DNA of 64,000 nucleotides, taken from assembly GCF_002879535.1 (NCBI RefSeq), contig NZ_PNOT02000243.1:1-64000 (forward strand). The letters are read 5' to 3'. This document shows positions 32,266-43,732 of the stretch, one piece after another (the stretch's first letter is position 1; the number at the start of each line of letters is the position of its first letter). The DNA comes from Mesorhizobium intechi. Its GTDB lineage: Bacteria > Pseudomonadota > Alphaproteobacteria > Rhizobiales > Rhizobiaceae. Both the position numbers and the translations under genes were made by a program. The notes beneath the pieces are model-generated. The model had not been told where the DNA came from, did not search any database, and was given only the letters and a program-made list of their open reading frames with translations.

Positions 32266-33582
32266 TCAATCCACAAAGATCAGCGCCGGCGTTTCCAGCA
32301 GCGCCTTGATGCGCTGCACGAACACCGCGGCATCCCAGCCGTCGATCACCCGATGGTCGAAGCTGGACGACAGGTTCATCATCTTGCGCGGGATGAACTG
32401 CGTGCCGTCCCACAGCGGCCGCACCATCATCTTGTTGACGCCGATGATGGCCACTTCCGGATGATTGATGACCGGCGTCGTCGCGATGCCGCCCATGGCG
32501 CCGAGCGAGGTGATGGTGATGGTCGAGCCCGACAGCTCGTCGCGCGTCGCCGTGCCGGACTTGGCAGCCTCGGCCAGCCTGTTGACCTCGGCGCCGCAAT
32601 CCCAGATGTCGCGCGCCTCGGCATGCTTGACGACAGGCACCACCAGCCCGGACGGCGTCTGCGCGGCGATGCCGATATGGATGCCGCCATGCTGGTGGAT
32701 GATGCCGGCCTCGTCGTCGAACAGCGAATTGAGCTGGGGCTGGTCGGCGATCGCCTTGACCATCGCCCGCATCAGGAACGGCAGCAGCGTCAGCTTCGGC
32801 CTGTCCGCGCGCTTTTCCTTGTTGAGGGCGGCGCGCAAGTCCTCCAGTGCGGTGACGTCGATCTCCTCGACATAGGTGATGTGCGGGATGCGCGATCTCG
32901 ACAGCGTCATCTTCTCGGCGATCTTGCGCCGCAAGCCCACCAGCTTGATGTCCTCGACGGCATCGTTGCGCGCGAGGCCCGAAGCCTTGGCGACCTGCGG
33001 CCCGCGCGCCAGGAATGCCTCGATGTCGTCATGGCCGATGCGTCCGGCCGGGCCGCTTCCCGCGACCTGCCTGAGATCGATGCCGGCCTCTTTCGCGCGC
33101 AGCCGCACGGCCGGCGACGCCAACGGCTTTTCCCCCTCCGGGCGCGGCGAGCCGGAGACTGACCCCTGCCCGGTGTTTTTCGCAATGGCCGCAGCGGGTT
33201 TCGCCACCGGGGCGCCGGCCTTTGGCGAGGTCTTCGCGGGCGGCGCGGCGGTCTCCGGCTTCGGCGTCGGGAGCTTCGCCGGCGGCGCGGCGGCCACCGC
33301 CTCGGCCTTGGCATCGCCCTGCGGCTTCACATTGCCTTCGCCCGCCACCTTCAGCCGCACGATGGGGGAGCCGATCGCCACCGTGTCGCCGATCTCCGCG
33401 CCCAGCCACAGGATCTCGCCATCGACGGGCGACGGGATCTCGACCGTCGCCTTGTCGGTCATGACGGCGGCAAGCACGGTGTCCTCGCGCACCATGTCGC
33501 CGACCTTGACGTGCCATTCGACGAGTTCGGCCTCAGCAACGCCCTCGCCGACATCGGGCAGCTTGATGATGTGTTCGCCCAT
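32266..33582 (-). CDS. bkdB: branched-chain 2-oxoacid dehydrogenase E2 (dihydrolipoyl acyltransferase)
   Basis: A protein of 438 residues: lipoyl domain 1-80 with K44 in MTDKATVEI, an Ala/Pro/Lys-rich linker (about 90-150), the E1/E3-binding domain ([15 protein letters not shown]...[12 protein letters not shown], about 155-195) and the acyltransferase domain with the catalytic [11 protein letters not shown] near the C-terminus. It carries acyl groups from branched-chain 2-oxoacids to CoA. It lies 17 nt after bkdA2, and the context with separate E1alpha and E1beta genes of BKD type supports the branched-chain rather than the pyruvate complex. Confidence 0.93.
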   Translation of the reverse strand: MGEHIIKLPDVGEGVAEAELVEWHVKVGDMVREDTVLAAVMTDKATVEIPSPVDGEILWLGAEIGDTVAIGSPIVRLKVAGEGNVKPQGDAKAEAVAAAPPAKLPTPKPETAAPPAKTSPKAGAPVAKPAAAIAKNTGQGSVSGSPRPEGEKPLASPAVRLRAKEAGIDLRQVAGSGPAGRIGHDDIEAFLARGPQVAKASGLARNDAVEDIKLVGLRRKIAEKMTLSRSRIPHITYVEEIDVTALEDLRAALNKEKRADRPKLTLLPFLMRAMVKAIADQPQLNSLFDDEAGIIHQHGGIHIGIAAQTPSGLVVPVVKHAEARDIWDCGAEVNRLAEAAKSGTATRDELSGSTITITSLGAMGGIATTPVINHPEVAIIGVNKMMVRPLWDGTQFIPRKMMNLSSSFDHRVIDGWDAAVFVQRIKALLETPALIFVD

Positions 33583-33599
33583 GTCAGGCCTCCCCCACT

Positions 33600-34613
33600 T
33601 TAGGCTTCCAATGTTTCAATGAGCGCGCGGCCGACCCGGGCGGGGCCGGGGAAATAGTCCCATTCCTGCGCGTGCGGATAGGGCGTGTCCCAGCCGGCGA
33701 CCCGCGCCACCGGCGCCTCCAGACGGTAGAAGCAGTTTTCCTGCACCAGCGCCGACAGCTCGGCGCCGAAGCCGGAGGTCAGCGTCGCCTCATGCACGAT
33801 GACGCAGCGCCCGGTCTTGTTCACCGAAGCGACGATGGCGTCGAGGTCGAGCGGCAAGAGCGTTCGGAGATCGATGATCTCGGCATCGATGCCGGTCTCC
33901 TCGGCCGCGGCCTGGGCGACATAGACCATGGTGCCGTAGGCGAGCACCGTGACCGCCGAGCCGGTCCTGCGGATCGCCGCCTTGCCGAGCGGCACGGTGT
34001 AGTGCCCGTCGGCGACCTCGCCGAGCTCATGCTTCGACCACGGCGTCACCGGACGGTCGTGATGGCCGTCGAAGGGGCCGTTGTAGAGCCGCTTCGGCTC
34101 GAGGAAGATCACCGGATCGGGATCCTCGATCGCAGCGATCAGCAGCCCCTTGGCGTCATGCGGGTTGGACGGCACCACCGTCTTCAGGCCGGACACATGC
34201 GTGAACAGGGCTTCCGGGGACTGGCTGTGCGTCTGGCCGCCGAAAATGCCGCCGCCGGTCGGCATGCGGACCACGATCGGGCAGGTGAAATCGCCGTTCG
34301 AACGGTAGCGCAGCCTGGCGGCTTCCTGGGTCAGCTGGTCGTAGGCCGGATACATGTAGTCGGCAAACTGAATTTCCACGCATGGCTTCAGGCCGTAGGC
34401 GGCCATGCCGATGGCCGAGCCGACAATGCCGGATTCGTTGATCGGCGCGTCGAAGCAGCGGCTCTTGCCGTATTTGGCCTGCAGGCCTTGCGTGCAGCGA
34501 AAGACGCCGCCGAAGAAGCCGACATCCTCGCCGAACACGACGACCTTGTCGTCGCGCCCCATCGACACGTCCATGGCATCACGAATGGCCTCGATCATGG
34601 TCCGTCTCGGCAT
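33600..34613 (-). CDS. bkdA2: branched-chain 2-oxoacid dehydrogenase E1 beta subunit
   Basis: A protein of 337 residues of the transketolase-type E1 beta family: GEDVGFFGGVFRCTQGL, the ADYMYPAYDQL region, RMPTGGGIFGGQTHSQSPE, and the C-terminal transketolase domain (VTVLAYGTMVYVA, ATLTSGFGAELSALVQE). It forms the thiamine diphosphate heterotetramer with the alpha subunit, whose gene ends 3 nt upstream. The complex decarboxylates the 2-oxoacids of valine, leucine and isoleucine. Confidence 0.95.
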   Translation of the reverse strand: MPRRTMIEAIRDAMDVSMGRDDKVVVFGEDVGFFGGVFRCTQGLQAKYGKSRCFDAPINESGIVGSAIGMAAYGLKPCVEIQFADYMYPAYDQLTQEAARLRYRSNGDFTCPIVVRMPTGGGIFGGQTHSQSPEALFTHVSGLKTVVPSNPHDAKGLLIAAIEDPDPVIFLEPKRLYNGPFDGHHDRPVTPWSKHELGEVADGHYTVPLGKAAIRRTGSAVTVLAYGTMVYVAQAAAEETGIDAEIIDLRTLLPLDLDAIVASVNKTGRCVIVHEATLTSGFGAELSALVQENCFYRLEAPVARVAGWDTPYPHAQEWDYFPGPARVGRALIETLEA

Positions 34614-34616
34614 GGC

Positions 34617-36186
<1,570 letters not shown>

Positions 36187-37230
36187 ATGGCACAGAAGAA
36201 AGCTTTCGAGGTCGATTCCTGGCTCGCGCGGCCCGACCCGCGCATCTCCATCGTCCTGCTCTACGGCCCCGATCGCGGCCTCGTCTCCGAGCGTGCGAAG
36301 GCCTTTGCCGAAAAGACCGGCCTGCCGCTCGACGATCCCTTCTCCGTGGTCCGGCTCGAGGGCTCGGAGGTCGACCGCGACGAGGGCCGGCTGCTCGACG
36401 AAGCCCGCACCGTGCCGATGTTTTCCGACCGGCGGCTGCTCTGGGTGCGCAATGCCACCGGCCAGAAGGCCCTGGCCGAGGACGTCAAGGCGCTGACGGC
36501 GGAACCCGCGCGCGATGCCATCATCCTCATCGAGGCCGGAGATCTCAAGAAGGGCGTCGGCCTGCGCGCCGTGGTGGAGGGCGCCGACAACGCCATGGCG
36601 CTGCCTTGCTATGCCGACGAGGCGCGCGACATCGACACGGTCATCGACGATGAATTGCGCAAGGCCGGCATGTCGATGACGCTGGAGGCGAGACAAGCGC
36701 TGCGCCGCAATCTCGGCGGCGACAGGCTGGCTTCGCGCGGCGAGATCGAGAAGCTCATCCTCTATGCCCACGGCCAGAAGGAGATCGGCCTGGAGGATAT
36801 CAGGGCGATGTCGGGCGACGTGTCCGGCTCCTCGCTCGACGATGCCGTCGACGCGCTGCTGGAGGGCAAGATCGGCGACTTCGACACCGCCTTCACCCGC
36901 CACTGCCAGTCCGGCGGCCCGCCCTTCCTGGTGCTGTCCTCGGCGATGCGCCAGTTGCAGCAGATTCAAGTCATGCGCGGCCAGATGGACTCGGGCGGGC
37001 GCAACGCCGCGTCGGTCGTCGCCGGCGCGCGCCCGCCGGTCTTCTTTTCGCGGCGCAAGCTTGTGGAGAAGGCGCTGGAACGCTGGAGCAGCGATGCGCT
37101 GGGCCGCGCGCTGACCCGGCTGCAGACCGCCGTGCTGCAGACCCGCAAACGGTCCGATCTGTCCGAGGCGCTGGCGCGCCAGGCCCTGCTCGGCATTGCA
37201 GTGGAGAGCGCGAGGCTGGGGCAGCGTTAG
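36187..37230 (+). CDS. holA: DNA polymerase III delta subunit
   Basis: A protein of 347 residues, the usual length. The AAA-like N-terminal part has the degenerate ISIVLLYGPDRGLVSERAKAF; the middle has ALRRNLGGDRLASRGEIEKLILYA and the lid, and the C-terminal collar region includes FLVLSSAMRQLQQIQ. Delta opens the beta clamp within the clamp loader. It lies convergent with parB. Its TAG stop is the start of a TAGAGCA-type repeat. Confidence 0.92.
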   Translation: MAQKKAFEVDSWLARPDPRISIVLLYGPDRGLVSERAKAFAEKTGLPLDDPFSVVRLEGSEVDRDEGRLLDEARTVPMFSDRRLLWVRNATGQKALAEDVKALTAEPARDAIILIEAGDLKKGVGLRAVVEGADNAMALPCYADEARDIDTVIDDELRKAGMSMTLEARQALRRNLGGDRLASRGEIEKLILYAHGQKEIGLEDIRAMSGDVSGSSLDDAVDALLEGKIGDFDTAFTRHCQSGGPPFLVLSSAMRQLQQIQVMRGQMDSGGRNAASVVAGARPPVFFSRRKLVEKALERWSSDALGRALTRLQTAVLQTRKRSDLSEALARQALLGIAVESARLGQR

Positions 37231-37312
37231 AGCAGGAACAGTGAGCGGTTCTCCGGAAAACCGCGTTGGCGCTTTCCCTGGGAATCGCGTCAAAACAAAG
37301 AGTTAGAGCGAT
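37228..37312. repeat. TAGAGCA-type palindrome after holA
   Basis: It begins with TAGAGCAGGAACAGTGAGCG and continues with CTCCGGAAAACCGCG, TCCCTGGGAATCGCGTC and AAAACAAAGAGTTAGAGCG, matching the elements at 18863 and 53322. The first TAG is the holA stop codon. The following stretch, 37333-37411, can fold into a long imperfect stem (GCGATCTCATCGTGGGG with CCCCACGAAGGGAGAGATCGC). Confidence 0.6.
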
Positions 37313-37443
37313 CGCCGCCTTTCCGGCGCGGGGCGATCTCATCGTGGGGAGACGGCGGGCATGCCGGAGGGGGCGCTGGCCCGCAGGCACCCCACGAAGG
37401 GAGAGATCGCACTTCGCCGATTGCGCCGGCGCCGCGAAACGAA

Positions 37444-37473
37444 AGGGCCGGCCCCACGGCCAGCCCTCTTTTT
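37444..37473. terminator. terminator between holA and parB
   Basis: A 10-bp stem with one mismatch (AGGGCCGGCC/GGCCAGCCCT), loop CCAC, followed on the plus strand by CTTTTT. On the minus strand the hairpin is followed by TTTCGTTTC, so it may serve both convergent genes. Confidence 0.75.
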
Positions 37474-37516
37474 CAGCGTTGAACCAATCTTCCGCCTGAA
37501 GTCATTTGCCGGCTAA

Positions 37517-38410
37517 TTACCGGTCCTGCTTCAGCCTCCGGCACAGCTCGTCCAGTTGTTCCAGCGAGCGGTAGGACACCCGCAGCTCGCCGCCCTTGCC
37601 CTTGTGATCGATGGCCACGATCATGCCGAGCGTGTCGGTCATCAGCTTTTCCAGCGCCTGCGTATCGGCATCCTTTTCCGGCGAGGCTTGCGGCTGCTTC
37701 GGCTTGGCCGGCGTGGGGCCGGCCGGCATCTGCGCCAGCGCTTCGGCCTGACGTACGGAAAGCCCTTCCTCGACGATGCGCTTGGCAAGGCCGGCCGGAT
37801 CCGCCGCCGTCACCAGCGTGCGGGCATGGCCGGCCGACAGCGCGCCGTCGACCAGCATGTCGCGGATCACGTCCGGCAGTTTCAGCAGCCTGAGCGTGTT
37901 GGCGACATGGCTGCGGCTCTTGCCGATGACATTGCCGAGATCGGCCTGGGTGTAGCCATGCTCGTCGATCAGCTGCTGGTAGCCCAGCGCTTCCTCGACG
38001 GCGTTGAGGTCGGTTCGCTGGACGTTCTCGATGATCGCCAGCTCGAGCGCGGTGCGGTCGTTGACCTCGCGGATGATGACCGGGATCTCGCTCAGCCCGG
38101 CGCGCTGCGCCGCGCGCCAGCGCCGCTCGCCGGCGATGATCTCGTAGCGGCCCGCCTGCGACGGCGACGGCCGCGCCACCACCGGCTGGACCACGCCATG
38201 TTCGCGGATCGACTGGGCGAGGTCGGTCAACTCGGCGTCGCCAAAGTGCCGGCGCGGATTTTTCGGGTTGGGGCTGAGAAACTCGATCGGCACCTTGCCG
38301 TCGGCGCTCATGCCTGGCTTTTCCGGGGCCGCCGGGCGATCGATCTCGCCGATCAGTGCCGCCAGGCCACGGCCCAGTCTTTTCCTCGAAAGGTCTTCGC
38401 TCATGTCCAT
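37517..38410 (-). CDS. parB: chromosome partitioning protein ParB
   Basis: A protein of 297 residues. The N-terminal SRKRLGRGLAALIGE box is for ParA contact; the ParB/Sulfiredoxin-type CTPase core has the ERRWRAAQRAG motif; the helix-turn-helix (TQADLGNVIGKSRSHVANTLRLL) reads parS; the C-terminal dimer domain includes GELRVSYRSLEQLDELCRRL. It spreads from parS and works with ParA in origin segregation. An ATG 6 nt inside (38404) is an alternative start. It follows parA by 73 nt, and parS-like sites lie within 2-12 kb. Confidence 0.95.
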   Translation of the reverse strand: MDMSEDLSRKRLGRGLAALIGEIDRPAAPEKPGMSADGKVPIEFLSPNPKNPRRHFGDAELTDLAQSIREHGVVQPVVARPSPSQAGRYEIIAGERRWRAAQRAGLSEIPVIIREVNDRTALELAIIENVQRTDLNAVEEALGYQQLIDEHGYTQADLGNVIGKSRSHVANTLRLLKLPDVIRDMLVDGALSAGHARTLVTAADPAGLAKRIVEEGLSVRQAEALAQMPAGPTPAKPKQPQASPEKDADTQALEKLMTDTLGMIVAIDHKGKGGELRVSYRSLEQLDELCRRLKQDR

Positions 38411-38483
38411 TCCAGGTCTATTTTGATTGTCGTCTTTGGATCGTTTCGGTATCGAATCGGCTTGTAATCCTGCGTCGGACCAA

Positions 38484-39302
38484 TCAAGCGGCGCGCAATT
38501 TGCGCTCGCGGCGGATCACTTCCGAGGCCAGTTGCAGATAGGCCTGGCTGCCCGAGCACTTCAAATCGTAAAGGATCGCCGGCTTGCCGTAAGAGGGCGC
38601 CTCCGACACCCGCACATTGCGCGGAATGATGGTCTCGTAGACCTTGTCGCCCATATGCTGGCGGACATCCTGCACCACCTGGTTGGCGAGATTGTTGCGG
38701 CCGTCATACATGGTCAGCACGATGCCCTGGATGGTGAGGTCGGGATTGATCGACCGGCGCACCTGTTCGACGGTTTCCAGCAATTGGCTGAGGCCTTCGA
38801 GCGCGAAGAACTCGCATTGCAGCGGCACCAGCACCGAATCGGCCGCCGCCATGGAATTCAACGTCAGAAGGTTGAGCGAGGGCGGGCAGTCGATCAGCAC
38901 ATAACCGAAACCGGCCGAACGCGCCGAGGCGGCACGCAGGGCGTTGCGCAGCCGCAGCACCCGGTCGGGCGCCGAGGCGATCTCCATCTCGATGCCGAGC
39001 AGGTCGAGCGTCGACGGCACGATCGACAGGCCGGGCACGGCGGTCGGAATGGCGGCGGCTTCCAGCTCCAGTTCGCCGGTCAGCACATCATAGGAAGAAA
39101 CGGTTCGGTCCTTGCGGTCGATGCCGAGGCCGGTGCTGGCATTGCCTTGCGGGTCGAGGTCGACGATCAGCACCTTTTCGCCGATCGCGGCCAGAGCGGT
39201 GGCCAGATTGATGGCGGTGGTGGTCTTGCCGACCCCGCCTTTCTGGTTGGCTACGGTGATGATTCGGGGGCCGTTCTTCATGGGTTTATGCCAGAAATTC
39301 AT
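38484..39302 (-). CDS. parA: chromosome partitioning ATPase ParA
   Basis: A protein of 272 residues with the deviant Walker A motif KGGVGKTTTAINL, Walker A' DLDPQGNAS, Walker B VLIDCPPSL and the DNA-binding Arg-rich C-terminal end. It drives movement of ParB-parS by an ATP-dependent gradient. An in-frame ATG 21 nt downstream (39281) would start at MKNGPRIITVA. It is part of the cell-wide conserved order parB-parA-rsmG-mnmG-mnmE. Confidence 0.95.
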   Translation of the reverse strand: MNFWHKPMKNGPRIITVANQKGGVGKTTTAINLATALAAIGEKVLIVDLDPQGNASTGLGIDRKDRTVSSYDVLTGELELEAAAIPTAVPGLSIVPSTLDLLGIEMEIASAPDRVLRLRNALRAASARSAGFGYVLIDCPPSLNLLTLNSMAAADSVLVPLQCEFFALEGLSQLLETVEQVRRSINPDLTIQGIVLTMYDGRNNLANQVVQDVRQHMGDKVYETIIPRNVRVSEAPSYGKPAILYDLKCSGSQAYLQLASEVIRRERKLRAA

Positions 39303-39335
39303 TTTGGGTCGCCAAATAGCCCGACCTGCCGAAGA

Positions 39336-39968
39336 TCAGACAGGTCGCAGGTTAGACAGTTCCAGGATGACGCCATGGGGGTCCGTCACACTGGGATGTT
39401 CTACCAGATCGAAGGCCCATCGGTTAACGCTTTCTTGCACTTCGGCGCGATAATCCCGGCCTTTGTGGAACAGCCCGCGCGCGCCCGCCCTCAGCCACGG
39501 CGCCGAGAGGTCGAGCAGGACCGACAACGAGGCCAGAGCCCGTGCCGTGACGATTTGCGGTTGCGAAACAAGTGCATGGCTATCCTCGATCCGCCGCGCG
39601 ACAACCCGCGCCGGCAGGTTGAACTGGCCGATGACTGTCTGCAGGAACGATGCCTTCTTGCGGTTGCTCTCCACCAGATCGATGCTGGCTCCGTCCCGCT
39701 CGGCGAGCAGAAAAGCCATGACCAGGCCCGGAAATCCGCCGCCCGAACCGATATCGACCCAATGCGTGGCATTGGGCTCTAGGCGCGCCAACTGCGCGCT
39801 GTCGAGGATGTGGCGCTGCCAGACATCGCCCGCCGTCGACTGCGCGACCAGGTTGATGCTGCGATTCCATTTCTGGAACATGGCTTCGAACGCCACCAGG
39901 CGATCGAATGTTTCACGTGAAACCGGGCCGGCCGCGTCCTGCAGGCTCTTCCAGGAGAAAGAGCTCAC
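39336..39968 (-). CDS. rsmG: 16S rRNA (guanine-N7) methyltransferase RsmG
   Basis: A protein of 210 residues, the usual length, with the SAM-binding [13 protein letters not shown] and the segment RHILDSAQL. It methylates G527 (E. coli numbering) of 16S rRNA. The GTG start overlaps the mnmG stop by 4 bp (39965-39968), so it is translationally coupled. The gene carries a parS site in its early coding part (39909-39924). Confidence 0.95.
   Translation of the reverse strand: MSSFSWKSLQDAAGPVSRETFDRLVAFEAMFQKWNRSINLVAQSTAGDVWQRHILDSAQLARLEPNATHWVDIGSGGGFPGLVMAFLLAERDGASIDLVESNRKKASFLQTVIGQFNLPARVVARRIEDSHALVSQPQIVTARALASLSVLLDLSAPWLRAGARGLFHKGRDYRAEVQESVNRWAFDLVEHPSVTDPHGVILELSNLRPV
39909..39924. 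other. parS centromere site (perfect core)
   Basis: TGTTTCACGTGAAACC contains the complete palindromic core GTTTCACGTGAAAC of the conserved ParB-binding site. It sits inside rsmG, next to parAB, as in many bacteria. Confidence 0.9.
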
Positions 39969-41836
39969 GCAACGTCCCTCTGCGCGCTCTCATGGTGGCG
40001 GACATGGGCGACAATGATCGCCAGCGCCGCCGGCGTCATGCCCTCCATGCGCTGCGCATCGGCGATGGACCGCGGCCGCCGCGCCTGCATCTTCTGCTTC
40101 AACTCGTTGGACAGGCCCGGTACACCGGCGAAATCGACCGTCTCGGGGATCAGCCGCCTCTCTTCGTGGCGGATCTGCGCGACATCGCTCTTCTGCCGGT
40201 TGAGATAGACCGAATATTTCGCCTCCGTTTCGAGACGCTCGGCGGTCTTGGCGTCGATCGCCGCGAATCTCGGCTCGATCCCGGCCAGCCACGCGACGTC
40301 GACCTCGGGATAGGCCAGCAGCTCATACCCGGACCGGCGCACGCCATCCCGATTGATCTCCAGCCCATGCCGCGCCGCCTCGTTGGGAGTCATTGCCACC
40401 GATCGGGCCAGTTCGCGCGCCGCGTCGAGCCGCCCCATGACATCGCCATAGCGCTGCATGCGTTGCGCCGAGGCGATCCCCAGCCTGTCGGCGACAGGCG
40501 TCAGCCGTTCATCGGCATTGTCGGCGCGCAACGACAGCCGGAATTCGGCGCGCGAGGTGAACATGCGGTAGGGTTCGCTGATGCCACGGCTGGTCAAATC
40601 GTCGACCATCACGCCGATATAGGCCTCGGTGCGGCTGAGCACGATCTGCTCGCCGCCCGATGCGCGCCGCGCCGCATTGAGGCCGGCGAGCAAGCCTTGC
40701 GCGGCCGCTTCCTCATACCCGGTCGTGCCGTTGATCTGCCCGGCGAGGAAGAGGCCGGCGACAATCTTCGTCTCCAGCGTCTGATTCAGCTCACGCGGAT
40801 CGACGTGATCATACTCGATGGCATAGCCGGGCTGCAGCATGATTGCATGTTCGAGTCCGGGAATTGTCTTGAGTATCTCGAGCTGCACGTCTTCGGGTAG
40901 CGAGGTCGAAATGCCATTCGGATAGATGGTGTCGTCGTCGAGCCCTTCCGGCTCGAGAAAGATCTGGTGGCCGTCGCGGTCGCCGAATTTGACGATCTTG
41001 TCCTCGATCGACGGGCAATAGCGCGGCCCAACGCCTTCGATCGAACCGGAATACATGGCGGAGCGGCCGAGATTGGCGCGGATCAGCTCGTGCGTGGCCG
41101 ATGTCGTGCGGGTGATGCCGCACTCGATCTGCGGTGCGGTGATGCGGTCGGTCATCAGCGAGAACGGCACCGGCTCCTCGTCCGCCGCCTGGCTGTCCAG
41201 CGACGCCCAGTCGATGGTTCGTCCGTCCAGCCGCGGTGGCGTGCCGGTCTTCAGCCGGCCGAGCCTGAAGCCGGCACGGTTCATCGTCGCCGACAGACCG
41301 AGGCTCGCCTGCTCGTTCATGCGGCCGGCGACGATCTTCTTCTCGCCAATATGGATGAGGCCACGCAGGAAGGTGCCGGTCGTCAGGACCACGGCGCCGC
41401 ACGCCAGCCGGCGGCCGTCGGCCAGCAGGACGGCACCGATCCGTCCTTCGTTGATTTCGAAATCCAGCACTTCGCCCTCGACCACGTCGAGATCGTTCTG
41501 CTGCCGAATCGCTTCCTGCATGGCAAGGCGGTAGAGCTTTCTGTCGGCCTGCGTGCGCGGCCCGCGCACCGCAGGACCCTTGCGGCGGTTGAGCAAACGG
41601 AACTGGATGCCGGCCGCATCCGCGACGCGGCCCATCAGCCCGTCCATGGCGTCGATTTCGCGGACCAGATGGCCCTTGCCAAGCCCGCCGATTGCGGGAT
41701 TGCACGACATCACGCCGATCGTGTCAAAGCGCAGCGTCACCAGCGCGGTCCTGGCGCCGGCGCGCGCGGCGGCGCTGGCCGCCTCGCACCCCGCATGGCC
41801 GCCGCCCACCACAACCACATCATAGTGATCGGTCAT
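39965..41836 (-). CDS. mnmG: tRNA uridine-5-carboxymethylaminomethyl modification enzyme MnmG
   Basis: A protein of 623 residues. FAD-binding [14 protein letters not shown] at the N-terminus, [43 protein letters not shown] and the C-terminal helical tRNA-binding domain are as in the family. With MnmE it installs the cmnm5 group at wobble uridine 34. The ATG at 41836 was chosen over a start 18 nt upstream because the FAD-binding strand begins five residues later. It is coupled to rsmG. Confidence 0.96.
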   Translation of the reverse strand: MTDHYDVVVVGGGHAGCEAASAAARAGARTALVTLRFDTIGVMSCNPAIGGLGKGHLVREIDAMDGLMGRVADAAGIQFRLLNRRKGPAVRGPRTQADRKLYRLAMQEAIRQQNDLDVVEGEVLDFEINEGRIGAVLLADGRRLACGAVVLTTGTFLRGLIHIGEKKIVAGRMNEQASLGLSATMNRAGFRLGRLKTGTPPRLDGRTIDWASLDSQAADEEPVPFSLMTDRITAPQIECGITRTTSATHELIRANLGRSAMYSGSIEGVGPRYCPSIEDKIVKFGDRDGHQIFLEPEGLDDDTIYPNGISTSLPEDVQLEILKTIPGLEHAIMLQPGYAIEYDHVDPRELNQTLETKIVAGLFLAGQINGTTGYEEAAAQGLLAGLNAARRASGGEQIVLSRTEAYIGVMVDDLTSRGISEPYRMFTSRAEFRLSLRADNADERLTPVADRLGIASAQRMQRYGDVMGRLDAARELARSVAMTPNEAARHGLEINRDGVRRSGYELLAYPEVDVAWLAGIEPRFAAIDAKTAERLETEAKYSVYLNRQKSDVAQIRHEERRLIPETVDFAGVPGLSNELKQKMQARRPRSIADAQRMEGMTPAALAIIVAHVRHHESAQRDVA

Positions 41837-41912
41837 TTCAAATCCCGGACTCAAAAAGAGATGAGGGACACATGTCCCCGCAGGGCCAAGCTGTCAAGAA
41901 AACTTCGCGGCA

Positions 41913-41928
41913 AGTTTCACGTGGAACA
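41913..41928. other. parS-like site
   Basis: AGTTTCACGTGGAACA differs at two positions from the palindrome TGTTTCACGTGAAACA. It lies in the mnmE-mnmG gap, 2 kb from the rsmG site. Confidence 0.7.
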
Positions 41929-42043
41929 GAGCAGGGCCCTTACTCTCCCCCCTGGGGAGGGCCGCCGCGCGGCAGCCGGGAAGCGTGCGCTCAGACTCCA
42001 CCCGGACTTCGGGTCCAATCTCCCGCAAGGGTGAGCTATGGCG

Positions 42044-42059
42044 TGTTTCACGTGAATCA
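42044..42059. other. parS-like site
   Basis: TGTTTCACGTGAATCA differs at one position from the full palindrome and is 131 bp from the preceding site, so the gap holds a pair. Confidence 0.75.
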
Positions 42060-42087
42060 CGGCTACCAATTGCCGGCCTGTCTCCCA

Positions 42088-42225
42088 GTTCATCATCCAA
42101 GGGCGGAGCAGGAGCGGAGCTCCGTCGCCGGGGCCCAAGCCTCTGTCTCGGACCGGGGTCGAACGGCGCATGCAGCAAGGACAGTACGTTGTGGTGCGTC
42201 AGCGTCCTGGCATGGATCCGGCGGC
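42088..42225. repeat. interspersed palindromic element (GGGCGGAGCAG type)
   Basis: TTCATCATCCAAGGGCGGAG opens a stretch related to those at 14349 and 62851, with CCGGGGCCCAAGCC and CCTGGCATGGATCC further in. The element is degenerate and its limits are approximate. Confidence 0.4.
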
Positions 42226-42348
42226 CCCAGCCGCGTCGCCTCGAACCGTGCCTAGCCATAGCGATGACGAAGCGACGAGGCTTCCACTAACGCGTCACCA
42301 GCACACAAACCCCGCGTGCCCCGCGTGCAAGCACTTGTTTCACCTGAG

Positions 42349-43680
42349 TCATTTCCCGATGCAGAACTGCGAGAAGATCACGTCGAGCATATCCTCGACA
42401 TCGATCGCGCCGACGATCCGGCCCAGCCGGTCCGCCGCCAGCCGCAGCTCTTCGGCGCGCAGTTCCTGGCCCGCGGCGCCCTCGGCCGTGGCGCGAAGCA
42501 GATGGCGATTCGCCTCACCGAGCAGTTCGACATGGCGCAGGCGCGACGGCAGAACATCCCCGACATCACCCGCCGCTTCCGCCGCGCGCCGGCCGATTTC
42601 AGCGAGCACCGCCTCCACGCCAATGCCATTCACGACGGAAATGACGAAATCATACTTGCCAGCCGCATCGCCCGCTTCTTGCCCATCCACCAGGTCGAGC
42701 TTGGTGCCGACGCGCAGCAACCTCGCCGTGCCCGGGATTGGCCCGATATTGCCAGGAGCCGCAATGTCCTCCAGCAGCACCAGCAGATCGGCGCGGTCGG
42801 CCTTGGCTCGCGCTTTCTCGATGCCGATCGCCTCGACCTTGCCCGGCGCGTCGCGCAACCCGGCCGTATCCGTCAGCCTGACGCGCAGACCGCCGAGATC
42901 CAGCGTCACCTCGAGCAGGTCACGGGTCGTGCCGGGCTCATCCGTTACAATAGCTGCATCTCGCCGCGCCAAGGCGTTGAACAGACTCGACTTGCCGGCA
43001 TTCGGCGCGCCGAGAATCACCACCTCGAAACCGTCCCGGATGATCTCGGCGGCGTGAAATCCGGCAACGTGGCGCTCGATTTCGCCGATCATCGCCCTTA
43101 CATCCGACCAGACCGTATCCGAAACGGATCCCGGCACGTCCTCCTCGTCGGCAAAGTCGATCTCCGCCTCGATCATCGCCCGCGCATGGATCAGCCGGCG
43201 CCGCCAGCTCAGATAAAGCTCGCTCTGGGCACCCTCGGCATTCTGGACCGCGAAGCGTCGCTGCGCCTCGGTCTCGGCATTGACCAGATCCGCCAGCGCC
43301 TCCGTCTCGACGAGGTCGACCTTGCCGTTGAGGAACGCCCGTCGCGTGAACTCACCTGGCTCGGCATGCCTGACGCCTTCAAAACCACTGAAGATCTCCA
43401 GCATCCTGGCCACCACGGCGCGTCCGCCATGGACATGGAATTCGGCGACATCCTCCCCGGTGAAACTGGCCGGACCGGGAAAGAAGATGACCAGGCCGCT
43501 ATCCAGGACCGTTCCATCCGGCGCCCTGAACTTGCGCAGGACCGCCCTTCGGTCCTTAACCATGCCGCCGGCAATCGTTTCGACCACGAATCGAGTACGG
43601 GGGCCGGAGATGCGCAGCACGGCGACGCCGGCCGGCAGCCGGCCGCTCGACAGCGCAACGATCGAATCGCCTGAAATCAT
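42349..43680 (-). CDS. mnmE: tRNA modification GTPase MnmE
   Basis: A protein of 443 residues. The N-terminal formyl-THF-binding domain includes FTGEDVAEFHVHGG; the inserted G domain carries GAPNAGKSSL (G1), TDEPGTTRDLLEV (G2), DTAGLRD (G3) and TKLD (G4); and the protein ends with the invariant CIGK. It partners MnmG in wobble-uridine modification. It is divergent from the thioredoxin-domain gene. Confidence 0.96.
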   Translation of the reverse strand: MISGDSIVALSSGRLPAGVAVLRISGPRTRFVVETIAGGMVKDRRAVLRKFRAPDGTVLDSGLVIFFPGPASFTGEDVAEFHVHGGRAVVARMLEIFSGFEGVRHAEPGEFTRRAFLNGKVDLVETEALADLVNAETEAQRRFAVQNAEGAQSELYLSWRRRLIHARAMIEAEIDFADEEDVPGSVSDTVWSDVRAMIGEIERHVAGFHAAEIIRDGFEVVILGAPNAGKSSLFNALARRDAAIVTDEPGTTRDLLEVTLDLGGLRVRLTDTAGLRDAPGKVEAIGIEKARAKADRADLLVLLEDIAAPGNIGPIPGTARLLRVGTKLDLVDGQEAGDAAGKYDFVISVVNGIGVEAVLAEIGRRAAEAAGDVGDVLPSRLRHVELLGEANRHLLRATAEGAAGQELRAEELRLAADRLGRIVGAIDVEDMLDVIFSQFCIGK

Positions 43681-43732
43681 TTGCCCGCTCTGTTGAACCG
43701 CCCTAGCCTCGCGCCTTCAAGACAACCCGAGT

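Larger units (their letters stand above)
41837..42348. other. intergenic region between mnmE and mnmG
   Basis: These 512 bp contain no believable gene. They hold two parS-like sites (41913 and 42044), a palindrome-rich stretch (about 41945-42036), and an interspersed element (42088-42225). Short open frames here have atypical codon use and no SD. Confidence 0.6.

Noticed and set aside
41894-42290. Short open frames in the mnmE/mnmG gap
   Set aside because: They overlap palindromic repeats and parS-like sites, have no SD and unlike codon use on either strand.
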